Assembly (NCBI RefSeq): GCF_024198175.1
Contig: NZ_JAJVKV010000016.1
Location: 166,404-230,403 of the forward strand
Length of the DNA stretch: 64,000 nt
Source of the DNA: Pyxidicoccus xibeiensis
GTDB taxonomy: Bacteria; Myxococcota; Myxococcia; Myxococcales; Myxococcaceae
Direction of reading: 5' to 3'
Part shown: positions 48,332-57,345 of the stretch, in pieces
Layout of the letters: every line of letters starts with the position of its first letter
Numbering within the stretch: position 1 is the first letter of the stretch
The notes under the pieces: generated by a model
Seen by the model: the letters and a program-made list of their open reading frames with translations, nothing else
Told to the model about the DNA's origin: nothing
Database searches by the model: none
Made by a program: the position numbers and the translations under genes

Positions 48332-49128
48332 AGGTCCTCCTCGGTGAGGCGGGTCTGTCCGAGCAGCCAGGGCACCGCCGAGAGCGTCGCCGGGGGTGGC
48401 TGGAGCACGAGTCCTGGCAGCAGCGGCCGGAGCTCGGATGGGAGTGAGAGGCCGGCCTCACCCGCGAGCCGGAGCAGGGCGAGCCCCTCCAGCCAGACGT
48501 GACGGGTGATGCCAGACGAGAAGGTGGAGCCGGGCGCGGCCGGGTCGGCCCGGGTGGCGGCCACCGTCTCGTTCCAGGTCCGGAAGGCCTCGTCGAAGGC
48601 AGGCCCGTCCCCACGGGCGAGCGCACGAAGCGTGTCCGTGCGCGGGCTCGGCTCGCCCAGGAAGTCATCGATGTCCTGGCACAGGCGCTCCAGGTCCACG
48701 GCCTCTCCCCGGCCCACGCGGGAGCGCAGGTACTCCTGGAGGAAGAAGGCGCCGAGGAACTCGTCCTCGTACTCTGGCACCGTCGGCTCCCGGGCCGAGA
48801 GCTCCGCCAGCTCGAGCGCCAGGTCCATCCGCCCGCAGGCGATGGCGCTCAGCAACGCGTCATTCATCGAAGCGGGGACGCGGTGGCCCTCGGCCCGGGC
48901 GTGGGTGAGCAGCTGGCGCCAGTTCATCGCCGCGCACAGCAGGTGCGCATGGAAGCCTGGCACGTCGCACTCCACCAGCAGCTTCCCGTAGGCGACCATC
49001 TTCAGCGCCAAGCCCCAGGTGCGGTGGTGCTCGAGCCGCTCGTCCCAGGGGGCCGCCGGGTCGAAGTCCGCGGAGGTCTGGACGAGGTACTGCCTGCCGA
49101 CATCCATATACGATGCCAGGCTGCGCAT
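48328..49128 (-). CDS. Imm49-family immunity-type protein (cassette 3)
   Basis: 266 residues from the ATG at 49128. It has the acidic-aromatic element PEYEDEFLGAFFLQEYL and the C-terminal HVWLEGLALLRLAGEAGLSL ending in LLPGL. It follows Imm11 by 12 bases and its stop overlaps the ketosynthase-like start. It should be functional as written. Confidence 0.78.
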   Translation of the reverse strand: MRSLASYMDVGRQYLVQTSADFDPAAPWDERLEHHRTWGLALKMVAYGKLLVECDVPGFHAHLLCAAMNWRQLLTHARAEGHRVPASMNDALLSAIACGRMDLALELAELSAREPTVPEYEDEFLGAFFLQEYLRSRVGRGEAVDLERLCQDIDDFLGEPSPRTDTLRALARGDGPAFDEAFRTWNETVAATRADPAAPGSTFSSGITRHVWLEGLALLRLAGEAGLSLPSELRPLLPGLVLQPPPATLSAVPWLLGQTRLTEEDL

Positions 49129-49140
49129 GTGGCCCCCTGC

Positions 49141-49734
49141 TCAGTACAGCGCGCTGTTGAACTCCTCGGGAGCAACGAAGAGCATCCCGGTCAGCTTCTT
49201 CTTCTCGATGGCCCGCTTGAGCGTCTCGCTGACCAGCGGATAGTGAGGGACGCCGGTGAGCCGGAAGAGGTGAAGGCCGGGGGGAATTGCTTCCATCCGC
49301 AGGACGAGCTTTTCCAGCCGCGTGACGAGCGAAGGAATCAGCGCACTGTTCGTGTAGATGGAGGCCTCGCGGTCCATGGCATCCACGGGCTGGAGGATGT
49401 TGGCGATGCAGTAGTCAGCGCTGGCGAGCTTCCCCCGGTGGTTGTGGATGAGGATGGGGAGGTACTCGACGTTGTCGCAGCCGGCCTCGTCGAAGGTGGT
49501 CTTGAGCGCCTTGGACGCGATGGTGATGCTGAGGGTGGTGGCCTGCAGGTCATAGAGCTTGCGGGCCTTGGGGAACTCCGGGTCCATCGGGAACACGGCA
49601 GGGGACGGAAACCAGTCCTTGAGGGGCACGCCCTCACGGAACCTGAACAGCTCATCTTTGATGGATTCAGGCGGGTCCGACAGGACGGCATTGTCCTCAA
49701 CGTCCCCGTTTTCGACGAAAACGAAGTAGCGCAT
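49141..49734 (-). CDS. Imm11-family immunity-type protein (cassette 3)
   Basis: 197 residues from the ATG at 49734; a TTG at 49743 in the stop codon of the nuclease is possible but less likely. Landmarks: SIASKALKTTFDEAG-type helix, VEYLPILIHNHRGKLASADY, CIANILQPVDAMDREASI, and LFRLTGVPHYPLVSETLKRA near the end. It directly follows the nuclease gene. Confidence 0.78.
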   Translation of the reverse strand: MRYFVFVENGDVEDNAVLSDPPESIKDELFRFREGVPLKDWFPSPAVFPMDPEFPKARKLYDLQATTLSITIASKALKTTFDEAGCDNVEYLPILIHNHRGKLASADYCIANILQPVDAMDREASIYTNSALIPSLVTRLEKLVLRMEAIPPGLHLFRLTGVPHYPLVSETLKRAIEKKKLTGMLFVAPEEFNSALY

Positions 49735-49739
49735 CGGGG

Positions 49740-50634
49740 TCAATGGAGCTTCTGCCGGGGCTTCTTGCCCACGTCGCGGGTGTACATGAACATTATCGTT
49801 TCGAGGTCGTGCAGCTCCTTCTCTATCATCTTGGCCGCCTCCTTGTGGTCGCGCTGGTTCTTCACGATGTCATCCAGCGTGGCCTTCAGTGTGACCATCT
49901 CTCTTTTGATCTTCTTGTCGTATTGGGTGTGCCCGGAGGAATGGTACGGGAGCTTGTGGACGGGCGTGTCGATGGGCTCCTGGGGAAGGAAGATGATGTT
50001 CCGGCCATCGTTGATGTCGTAGTCGCTGCGGAGGATGACCTTGATCTGCGCCAACGTGAGGTACTTGTAGAAGACGTTGGTGGAGAGCAGGTGGTGGGCC
50101 TCCCACGGGTAGGGCAGGGTGACGCCGATGACGCTCGACCGCTTGTTGAACTCCTTGCTGACGTAGAGGACGCTCGTCTTGCGTCGGTAGTAGCGGCGCA
50201 GGTCGGGGTCTTTCTCCTGCTTGTAGCGTGCCTCCACCTCCGCGTAGGTACCGAGGGCTGGGGTCGGATAGAGCTGATAGAAGTTGGGCCGGTGGTCGGC
50301 GTGGAAGAACTGGTGCTCGGGGAAACGCGTTTCTTCTCCCTTGTAGATGTCGCGTGCGTCGTCCGCGCCTGAGCCGATGTAGTTCCAGGCGTTCCACGCG
50401 TAATACGACTGGACGTAGGCCTGCTTGAGCTTGCCTTCGTCGAACGTATAGAGGTGCCGCCCTGGGGCGAGGTTTCCGCGAATCAGTTTCTGGCTGCTGA
50501 GATGTTCGGGCTTCTGGTTCGCGCTGGAGGCCGCGGGGCCGGGTGTGCTTTTCAGGGTTCTTGAGGCGCAGGGCGTAGACGCGCTGGATGAACTTCTCCT
50601 CGCGCGTCATGTTCTTCTTCGTGCGCTTGACCAT
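49740..50634 (-). pseudogene. AHH/HNH-superfamily nuclease gene with a frameshift (cassette 3)
   Basis: The ATG at 50634 opens a basic N-terminus (MVKRTKKNMTREEKFIQRVY). The frame is lost at 50549-50552, a run of four T on the plus strand; removing one base there joins it to a frame open to 49740, giving about 297 residues. The restored C-terminal part has the AHH centre: WEAHHLLSTNVFYKYLTLAQ, then YDINDGRNIIFLPQEPID and LPYHSSGHTQYDKKIKREM. As written the nuclease would not be made. The cause is either a homopolymer read error or real inactivation of the toxin; Imm11 and Imm49 remain intact. Confidence 0.7.
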
Positions 50635-50705
50635 TGCGGCCCCCCCCGGGTCCGTGCTGTCTGCGATTGTAGTGGTTCCTGCCAGCGACAGCCAATGGAG
50701 CCCTC

Positions 50706-51740
50706 TCAGGGCTTCTTCGGCTTGGACACGCCCTCGGCGGTGACCTTCAGACCGCGCACGTCATGGAGGCCCTCGCTCAGCACCACGTGCCCGCGCCAGA
50801 GCAGCAGTACGTGCTCCGCATCCGTGTCGAGGATGATGGTGTCCAGGTGCATCGCAGGCTGTGCGTCCTCGCCGCTGGCCAGCGCCACGGTGACCACCGG
50901 GGCCGCCTGGCCGGGCAGCGGGAAGGACAGCCGGCCCTTCGGCGAGGCACCCGCGATGATGACGGGCTCGTTGCCCTTCAGGTAGCCCGGCGCGACGAGG
51001 CCCGGCGCGGCGGCGTTGAAGAAGCGCCGGTCGAAGTCCTTGGGCAGCAGCGGCTTGCGCGTCTTGTTCCACGCCTCGTCGTAGGTGCCCGCATACTTCG
51101 CGCGCGGCTGCCAGTGTGGTGACGTGAAGCCAAAGCCCGCGGGCGTCACCCTCTGGCCGAACTCGCGCAGTGGCTCCACGGGGTCCTCCAGGTTGGGCAG
51201 CTTCAGCCCCTCGTCGAAGTGGCGCGGGCTGGCGCGGAAGCCCGTGCCCACGGGGTTGCGCGGCTCGAAGGCGGGCTTCGCCGCGTCCGTCCTGTCCCAC
51301 CCGCCGAAGGCGCGCTCCCAGGTGAGGGGCAGCTTGTCGAAGGGCAGTGGCTTCGTCGCGGCGACGTGGCCCATGCTCCGGTACCACGTCCGCTCGCCCA
51401 CCACGCGTACGGCCTTCTTCAGCGCTCCGACCTGGAGGGCCACCAGCGTCTCGGTGGCGCCCTTCTGGGACGGGTATGCGTGGCCGAGGAGCACCACGTC
51501 CGTGGCGGGCTTGATGAAGGCGACCTCCGGCTCGTACTTGTCGCTGGACTCGCCGGGCTTGCCCCACGGCTGGCCACTCCACTTCACCGGGACCTGCTCA
51601 TCGGCGAGCTTCAACGCGGAGTCACCGAAGGCGTAGGTGGCCTTCACTACGAGAAGCAGCAGCGGCCGCCCCTCCTCGTCGGCGAGGCCCATCAGGTCGA
51701 AGGCGAAGGGGGTCTCGTTCTCGAGAGTGGGGTGTCCCAT
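50706..51740 (-). CDS. DUF2169 protein, T6SS adaptor type (cassette 3)
   Basis: 344 residues from the ATG at 51740; the frame continues to 51761. It starts with the DUF2169 pattern (ENETPFAFDLMGLADEEGRP, then LLLLVVKATYAFGD) and contains KPATDVVLLGHAYPSQ and WERAFGGWDRTDAAKPAFEP. DUF2169 proteins are adaptors or chaperones that load effectors on VgrG/PAAR tips. It is the first gene of cassette 3 in transcription order, 71 bases before the nuclease. Only cassette 3 has one. Confidence 0.85.
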   Translation of the reverse strand: MGHPTLENETPFAFDLMGLADEEGRPLLLLVVKATYAFGDSALKLADEQVPVKWSGQPWGKPGESSDKYEPEVAFIKPATDVVLLGHAYPSQKGATETLVALQVGALKKAVRVVGERTWYRSMGHVAATKPLPFDKLPLTWERAFGGWDRTDAAKPAFEPRNPVGTGFRASPRHFDEGLKLPNLEDPVEPLREFGQRVTPAGFGFTSPHWQPRAKYAGTYDEAWNKTRKPLLPKDFDRRFFNAAAPGLVAPGYLKGNEPVIIAGASPKGRLSFPLPGQAAPVVTVALASGEDAQPAMHLDTIILDTDAEHVLLLWRGHVVLSEGLHDVRGLKVTAEGVSKPKKP

Positions 51741-51774
51741 GCGGACCTGGCACTGTAGCACCCACCGGGCCGTC

Positions 51775-52401
51775 TCAGGCCCAGCCCACCGCCAGCAGCC
51801 CGGCCAGCCCCGCGTACAGCGGCACGTTGAGCGCCAGCGTCAGCCGGTTGATACGGCGGAAGCGCGCCTGCTCCTCGTCCGCGAACCAGATGCCCTCGTC
51901 GCCGGTGGTGCGTCCCTCCACCGCGTGGAAGAACAGCGCCGCGTAGGCCACCTCGACGAACAGGCTCACCAGCACCAGCAGCACCAGCGCCAGCGCCCAC
52001 ATCTCCACGGGGCCCAGCGTCCCCGTCCACCGCGCGCGGCCCCAGGCGAGCCCGCCCAGCACCAGGACGATGCACGCCACGTCATGCGCCACGCCATACG
52101 GGGGCCGCCAGCTCTTCGTCACGTAGAGCAGGTACAGCTCCGCCGCGCCGCGCAGCCACATGAAGGCGGCGAAGGCGCCCAGCACCGCACGCGCCTCCAG
52201 CGGCACCGCCGCGTCCGCCGCCACCAGCGGGCAGACGAGGAACCAGAGGAACACCGCGTAGAAGAGCCAGGCCACCTTCGGCCCGGAGATGCGCCCGCCT
52301 CGCGCGCCCTTCGCGTTCTGCGCGCGGCGGAAGAAGAGCGCGGCCACGGCGCAGGCCAGGGCGAGCACGGTGAGCAGGACGCGGGTGTGGACGGAGAGCA
52401 T
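51775..52401 (-). CDS. Multi-pass membrane protein
   Basis: 208 residues from the ATG at 52401, which overlaps the desaturase stop (ATGA). About six hydrophobic helices (LTVLALACAVAALFFRRAQ, VAWLFYAVFLWFLVCPLVAA, CIVLVLGGLAWGRARW, LALVLLVLVSLFVEVAYAAL among them). Family not recognised. Translational coupling to the desaturase suggests a shared task in lipid modification. The much longer frame to 53649 is a shadow of the desaturase and other genes. Confidence 0.7.
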   Translation of the reverse strand: MLSVHTRVLLTVLALACAVAALFFRRAQNAKGARGGRISGPKVAWLFYAVFLWFLVCPLVAADAAVPLEARAVLGAFAAFMWLRGAAELYLLYVTKSWRPPYGVAHDVACIVLVLGGLAWGRARWTGTLGPVEMWALALVLLVLVSLFVEVAYAALFFHAVEGRTTGDEGIWFADEEQARFRRINRLTLALNVPLYAGLAGLLAVGWA

Positions 52402-53363
52402 CACCGGGGCGGGGGATAGTGGTGGGGGAAGTGCGCCACGTACCACTCGCGCAGCCGGGGCAGGTGCTCCAGGGCCACCTGCGGGTGCAGGTGGTGCACC
52501 ACGTGATAGCCCACGTTGCGAGGCGCCAGCCCCAGCCGTCCCCGCCACCCCAGCCCGTGGTCCGACGTCACCGCGAGCACGTCCTCCATCGTGCGCCCGC
52601 GCGCCTCCACCGGCGTGTGCTCGGCCAGCAGCCGGTGCGCGTTGAGCGCCGCGGCCACCCCCAGCGGCAGCCCGTAGCCCCAGCCCACCGCCGCCGGCCA
52701 GTGCCACGCCAGCGCCAGCACGCCCAGGTGGAAGAGCACCTGCCCGGCCTCCGAGCGGGCACACGCGAGCACCTCCTCCGCGTCCGGGGGCGCTTTCACC
52801 GCGCCCGCCTGGAGGAACACGCGCGCATACGCGCCGCGCAGCGCGGGCACCCCCCACGCGAGCAGCCCCACCGGCCCGCGCAGCATCCAGAAGGGCAACA
52901 CGCCCATGAACAGGAGCCAGGTGACGCCCAGGCGCCAGCCCCGGTGCGGGCGGCGGCGGTACGGGTCCGTGGGCAGGCCCGCGTCGTGGTGGTGGCGCAG
53001 GTGGTGGTAGCGCGTGGACTCCCAGGTGCTGGCCACCGGGTAGCCGGTGAGGACCTCCAGCAGCCGCAGCCCCGGGCCCTTGTGCCGCGCGCTCAGGTGG
53101 ACGGCGTCGTGGAAGATGACGCCCAGCGCGTGGATGCGCGCGCCGAGCACGAGCACCGCCAGCGGCGCCACCGGCGGCCACAGGGCCATGGCCAGCCAGC
53201 ACGCGCCCATCCACGCCCACTCGACGGCGGCCAGCCGCAGCAGGCCGGGCACGGTGGCCCGCACCAGCAGTGCGCGCGGCACCGCGGCGCGTCGTGGGAG
53301 CGAGGCGGGAAGAGGAGCGAGCAGGGAAGGGGACGTGCCCGGGGCTTGCAGAGACGCGCGCAT
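52401..53363 (-). CDS. Membrane fatty acid desaturase/hydroxylase
   Basis: 320 residues from the ATG at 53363; a GTG at 53432 is an alternative. The three histidine boxes of membrane di-iron desaturases are present: HDAVH, HHLRHHH and HVVHHLHP, with membrane helices between them. It should introduce a double bond or hydroxyl into an acyl chain at the inner membrane and need an electron donor. The divergent RnfD-like fusion gene is one candidate for that, but this is inference. Confidence 0.82.
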   Translation of the reverse strand: MRASLQAPGTSPSLLAPLPASLPRRAAVPRALLVRATVPGLLRLAAVEWAWMGACWLAMALWPPVAPLAVLVLGARIHALGVIFHDAVHLSARHKGPGLRLLEVLTGYPVASTWESTRYHHLRHHHDAGLPTDPYRRRPHRGWRLGVTWLLFMGVLPFWMLRGPVGLLAWGVPALRGAYARVFLQAGAVKAPPDAEEVLACARSEAGQVLFHLGVLALAWHWPAAVGWGYGLPLGVAAALNAHRLLAEHTPVEARGRTMEDVLAVTSDHGLGWRGRLGLAPRNVGYHVVHHLHPQVALEHLPRLREWYVAHFPHHYPPPR

Positions 53364-53515
53364 GAAATGGACGGACGCGCAGGTGAGCACATCCGGGGAG
53401 GGCTGTTGCAAGCCCCCCGCCGGAATGGACACTCCGCCAGCGGCGGGGCACGCTCGGGGCAGCTGCCCGGGCTCTCGCCAAGGCGCGCGTCACACGGGGC
53501 CGGAGGCGACATCCC

Positions 53516-56383
53516 ATGAGTGCTGGACCTGGCGGGAACCTGGCTGCACAGGTGTATGCCCCGCTGCACACGACACCGCGCGTCGAGCGCTGGGGCTGGA
53601 CGTGGCCCCGGTGGAATGACGCGCGCCTGCCCTTCGCCGGGCTGCTCACGCTCTACGGCGTGCTGGGCTTCACCTTCTTCGGCTTCAACCGCAGCCCGTG
53701 GCAGATGGCCACGATTGTCGTCACCGGCAGCCTGCTGGACATGGCGCTCGGGTGGTTGCTGAAGCGCGAGAAGGTCGTCCCGCTGAGCGCGTACATCTCC
53801 TGCTGCTCGCTGGCGCTGCTGCTCAACTACTCGCACTCCAGCTGGCTGCTGTTCCTGCCGGTGTGGCTGGCCATCGGCTCCAAGTACGTGCTCACCTTCC
53901 AGGGGCGGCACGTCTTCAACCCGTCGATGTTCGCGGTGGCCACGTCGCTGCTGCTCACGCGCGAGCTCATCACCGCCGCGCCTGCGTACCAGTGGGCCAA
54001 CGGTGAGGTGGCGCTGTCCGCCTTCATCGTCATGGCGGCGCTGGTGCTCTTCTTCTTCCGCGTGGGGCGGGGCTGGCTGGTGGTCAGCTTCCTGGGCTTC
54101 TACGCGCTGCAGACGGCGGCGCGCGCGTACGTCATGCGCCACCACCTGCCGCCGGAGGTGCTCTTCCTCGGCACGCTGGGCGCGCCCTCCTTCTTCATCT
54201 TCGTCTTCTACATGCTCACCGACCCGGCCACCTCGCCGGGCACTCGGCGCGGGCAGGTGCTGCTGGCCCTGGCGGTGACGGTGGTGGACGCGGTGCTGCA
54301 CTTCAAGGAGAGCGTCTACACGTTCTTCTACGCGGCCCTCACCGTCGCCACCCTGCGCTTCCTCTTCCTCCATGCACGCGCGGCCTGGCAGCGCGGCGTG
54401 TTCGAGCACCTGAAGGGCCTGCTGTCTCCCGCGTGGCTGAAGCGCGCGGCCGTGGTGGGCGGGCTGGGCGCCGTCATGGTGGTGGGCTACTCGGTGGCCG
54501 CCGCGCCGGGTGCGCGCACGGCGCCGCTTGCCTTCAAACTGGAGCGGCTGGACGCGGCGTCGGTGGGGCTGGGCTCCACCATGGGGCGCACCCTGGACGA
54601 GCTGGACCCGCGATTGGCGCACGTCTCCAAGTGGCTGGTGGCGGTGGGCGACGCGGTGGCCACGGGCGACTACGACGGGGACGGGAAGCTGGACCTGTTC
54701 CTCTCGCACCCGCTGGCCACGCCCGAGCACCACGCCGGCCTCTACCGCAACCTGGGCGACTTCCGCTTCGAGCGCGTCGCGGTGCCCGCGCTGGAGCGCT
54801 TCGCCACCCGCTACAAGGAAGAGGGGCTGGCGGGCGGCGGCACCTTCGTGGACTGGGACGGGGACGGAGACGCGGACCTCGCGGTGGCGGTGGCCTTCGG
54901 GCCGGTGCGCCTGCTGCGCAACACGCTGCGCGAGACTGGCGTCGCGGGCTTCGAGGACGTGACGGTGGCGGCGGGGGTGGCGGACCACGCGGTGAGCCTG
55001 GGCCTCACCTTCCTGGACTACGACCGCGACGGGCACCTGGACCTGCTGGTGCTGAATGCGATGACGACGCACCTGCCGGACTACGCGCCGCCGGTGCCGC
55101 TCAACCTCTTCCGCCTGCCGGACGCCGAGCACCCTGGAGACAGGCGCATGTTCCGCTTCATGCACGACGGCTGGCACGACGCGGACAACGGCGGCCTCAA
55201 GGCGCTCTACCGGGGCCGGGGCGACGGCACCTTCCAGAAGCAGGACGCCGCCGCGCTGGGCCTGGGCGACACGCGCTGGTCGCTCGCGGTGAGCACGGTG
55301 GATATGAACCGCGACGGCTGGACGGACCTGTACGTGGCCAACGACTTCGGTCCGGACGACGTGTACCTCAACGAGGCCGGGCGCCGCTTCCGCCGCGTGG
55401 CGGGCCGCCTCTTCGGGGAGATTGGGAAGGACACGTACAAGGGCATGAATGCGTCCGTCGCGGACTTCGACCGCAACGGGTGGCTGGATGTCTACGTGTC
55501 CAACGTGCACCACTCGCTGCAGGCGGAGGGCAGCCTGCTGTGGATGCTGGGGCCGGGGAAGGAGCCCTTCGTCCCCACGTTCCGCGACGAGGCCACCTTC
55601 CGGGGCGCGCTCAACGAGCGGCGCTTCGGCTGGGGCGCGGCGGCCGGCGATTTGGACAACGACGGCTGGCCAGATTTGGTGCAGGCCAACGGCATGGTGG
55701 ATGACCGGCTGGACGGGAAGGAGTGGCGCATCCCCGACGGCCAGCGGAAGGACTACTGGTACGTCAACCACAAGCTGATGCAGTCCGGGCCGGAGATGCA
55801 CACGTACGCGGACAAGTGGGGCGACATCCGCGGGCGCACCATCTACCCGAACGAGGCGCGGCGCGCGTACCTCAACCTGGGCGACGCGAAGCCGGGGCAC
55901 TTCGTGGACGTGGCGCGGGAGCTGGGTGTGGAGGAGCCGGAGAACTCGCGCGGCGTGCTGCTGGCGGACCTGGACGGGGATGGCGACCTGGACACGCTCA
56001 TCACCAACCAGCACGCGCCGGTGTCCGTGTATCGCAACACGCTGCGGGACGGGGCGACCCCGGCCGCGCACTTCGTGGGCCTGTCACTGGTGGGCAATGG
56101 CACGGGCACGCACCGGAGCGCGGTGGGCACGCGCGTCGTCGTCTCCTATGACGAGGGCGGCCGGCGCGTGGAGCAGGTGCGCGAGGTGGGGCTGATGGGA
56201 GGCTTCTCCGCGTCGGCGGACCCCCGGCTGCACTTCGGCCTGGGGCGGCACGCGGGGCCGGTGACGGCACAGGTGCACTGGTATGGCGGCGGCGTGCAGC
56301 AGGTGACGCTGGAGCCGGACCGCTACCACGAGCTGCGGCAGCCGGCGGATGCCTCGGCGCTGCGCGGGAGCGCCCAGCCATGA
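53516..56383 (+). CDS. RnfD/NqrB-like membrane domain fused to CRTAC1-type FG-GAP propeller
   Basis: 955 residues from the ATG at 53516 (GGAGG 9 bases upstream). Residues about 40-335 carry about nine helices and the RnfD/NqrB signature FYMLTDPATSPGTRRGQ; FNPSMFAVATSLLL resembles the cofactor-side helix. After a further helix (about 320-340) comes a secreted part of FG-GAP/VCBS repeats with seven Asp-rich Ca sites, for example DYDGDGKLD, DWDGDGDAD, DMNRDGWTD and DLDNDGWPD, then an ASPIC/UnbV domain (THRSAVGTRVVVSYDEGGRR). Electron transport is expected of the first half, adhesion or ligand binding of the second. The stop overlaps the GNAT-like start. Confidence 0.8.
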   Translation: MSAGPGGNLAAQVYAPLHTTPRVERWGWTWPRWNDARLPFAGLLTLYGVLGFTFFGFNRSPWQMATIVVTGSLLDMALGWLLKREKVVPLSAYISCCSLALLLNYSHSSWLLFLPVWLAIGSKYVLTFQGRHVFNPSMFAVATSLLLTRELITAAPAYQWANGEVALSAFIVMAALVLFFFRVGRGWLVVSFLGFYALQTAARAYVMRHHLPPEVLFLGTLGAPSFFIFVFYMLTDPATSPGTRRGQVLLALAVTVVDAVLHFKESVYTFFYAALTVATLRFLFLHARAAWQRGVFEHLKGLLSPAWLKRAAVVGGLGAVMVVGYSVAAAPGARTAPLAFKLERLDAASVGLGSTMGRTLDELDPRLAHVSKWLVAVGDAVATGDYDGDGKLDLFLSHPLATPEHHAGLYRNLGDFRFERVAVPALERFATRYKEEGLAGGGTFVDWDGDGDADLAVAVAFGPVRLLRNTLRETGVAGFEDVTVAAGVADHAVSLGLTFLDYDRDGHLDLLVLNAMTTHLPDYAPPVPLNLFRLPDAEHPGDRRMFRFMHDGWHDADNGGLKALYRGRGDGTFQKQDAAALGLGDTRWSLAVSTVDMNRDGWTDLYVANDFGPDDVYLNEAGRRFRRVAGRLFGEIGKDTYKGMNASVADFDRNGWLDVYVSNVHHSLQAEGSLLWMLGPGKEPFVPTFRDEATFRGALNERRFGWGAAAGDLDNDGWPDLVQANGMVDDRLDGKEWRIPDGQRKDYWYVNHKLMQSGPEMHTYADKWGDIRGRTIYPNEARRAYLNLGDAKPGHFVDVARELGVEEPENSRGVLLADLDGDGDLDTLITNQHAPVSVYRNTLRDGATPAAHFVGLSLVGNGTGTHRSAVGTRVVVSYDEGGRRVEQVREVGLMGGFSASADPRLHFGLGRHAGPVTAQVHWYGGGVQQVTLEPDRYHELRQPADASALRGSAQP

Positions 56384-57153
56384 TGTCGTCGCTCAAGGGC
56401 TCCACGGTGCGGCGGGAAGCGCTGACGGAGGCGCAGCGGGCGCAGATGCTGGCGCTGATGCAGCTCTGCTACGCGGGCGTTTCGCCGGAGCGGTTCACGG
56501 AGGACCTGGACGGCAAGCAGTACGTCATCCTGCTGCACGCGCGGCGGGGCGCGGAGCTGGTGGGCTTCAGCACGCTGCGCGTCGCGGAGGAGCGGGCCGG
56601 TGGACAGGTGGTGGAGGTGGTGTACTCGGGCGACACCGTCATCCATCCGGACTGGTGGGGGCACAAGGTGCTCCAGGTCTGCTTCGGGCGCTTCCTGCTG
56701 TCGCGCAAGCTGCGCCACCCGCTGCGTCCGCTGCACTGGCTGCTGTTGAGCGCCGGGTTCAAGACGTACCTGCTCGCGGTGAACTACTTCTGGCGGACGA
56801 TGCCGCGGCGGGACTGGACGCCTCCGTCCGGGCGCGCGGACTTCCTGCGTGAGCTGGCGACCCGCTGGTTCGGCGCGCAGTACGACGCGGGGCGGGGCAC
56901 CCTGCGCTTCGACGGGGCGCACTACCGCGTGCGGGACGGCATCGCGCCCATCGACCGCGAGGCCGCCGCGCACCCGCACATCGCCTTCTTCGCCGAGCGC
57001 AACCCCGGGCATGCCGACGGCGAGGAGCTGGTGTGCCTGGTGGAGATCCGCTGGTGGGACCTCACCCGGGCGCTGGGGCGCAGCGTCGTCAAGCAGCTCC
57101 GGGGCTGGGCAAAGCGCGGGCTGCGCCAGGTGGGCGTCCGCGCGGGGACGTGA
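56380..57153 (+). CDS. GNAT-fold acyltransferase-like protein
   Basis: 257 residues, start overlapping the RnfD-CRTAC1 stop. The N-terminal 120 residues have the order of a GNAT domain (LMQLCYAGVSPERFTEDLDG, ELVGFSTLRVAEERAGGQVV, then VIHPDWWGHKVLQVCFGRFL), with a weak acetyl-CoA loop. The remainder is not recognised. Its position between a membrane protein and the GH3/Rieske genes suggests N- or O-acylation of the pathway product, but this is inference. Confidence 0.62.
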   Translation: MMSSLKGSTVRREALTEAQRAQMLALMQLCYAGVSPERFTEDLDGKQYVILLHARRGAELVGFSTLRVAEERAGGQVVEVVYSGDTVIHPDWWGHKVLQVCFGRFLLSRKLRHPLRPLHWLLLSAGFKTYLLAVNYFWRTMPRRDWTPPSGRADFLRELATRWFGAQYDAGRGTLRFDGAHYRVRDGIAPIDREAAAHPHIAFFAERNPGHADGEELVCLVEIRWWDLTRALGRSVVKQLRGWAKRGLRQVGVRAGT

Positions 57154-57235
57154 GGAGGGGCGTGCGGTGAGTGCATCCTCCATGCCGTCAGCGAGGCTGC
57201 TTCGCGGCGCGCCCCGCCCCCCGGCCCTGGTGCCT

Positions 57236-57253
57236 GGAAGGAACGTTCATTCC
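57236..57253. promoter_or_regulatory. 18-base palindrome, copy 1 (one mismatch)
   Basis: GGAAGGAACGTTCATTCC, a dyad with one mismatch, between the GNAT-like gene and the GH3 gene. It is 52 bases centre to centre from copy 2, about five helix turns. Confidence 0.6.
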
Positions 57254-57287
57254 ACGTGGCGTCGTGCCCCGGCCGGGTCGGCAGGCT

Positions 57288-57305
57288 GGAAGGAACGTTC
57301 CTTCC
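57288..57305. promoter_or_regulatory. 18-base palindrome, copy 2 (perfect)
   Basis: GGAAGGAACGTTCCTTCC, a perfect inverted repeat 40 bases before the likely GH3 start. Both copies are preceded by CT. They look like an operator pair for one dimeric regulator, identity unknown. Confidence 0.65.
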
Positions 57306-57345
57306 GCGCGGCCCGGTGCCAGGGCCTGCTCCAGGCAGCTCTGTC

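Noticed and set aside
57154..57345. Short open frames between the GNAT-like and GH3 genes
   Set aside because: No ribosome site or conserved motif; the palindromes occupy the middle of the gap.
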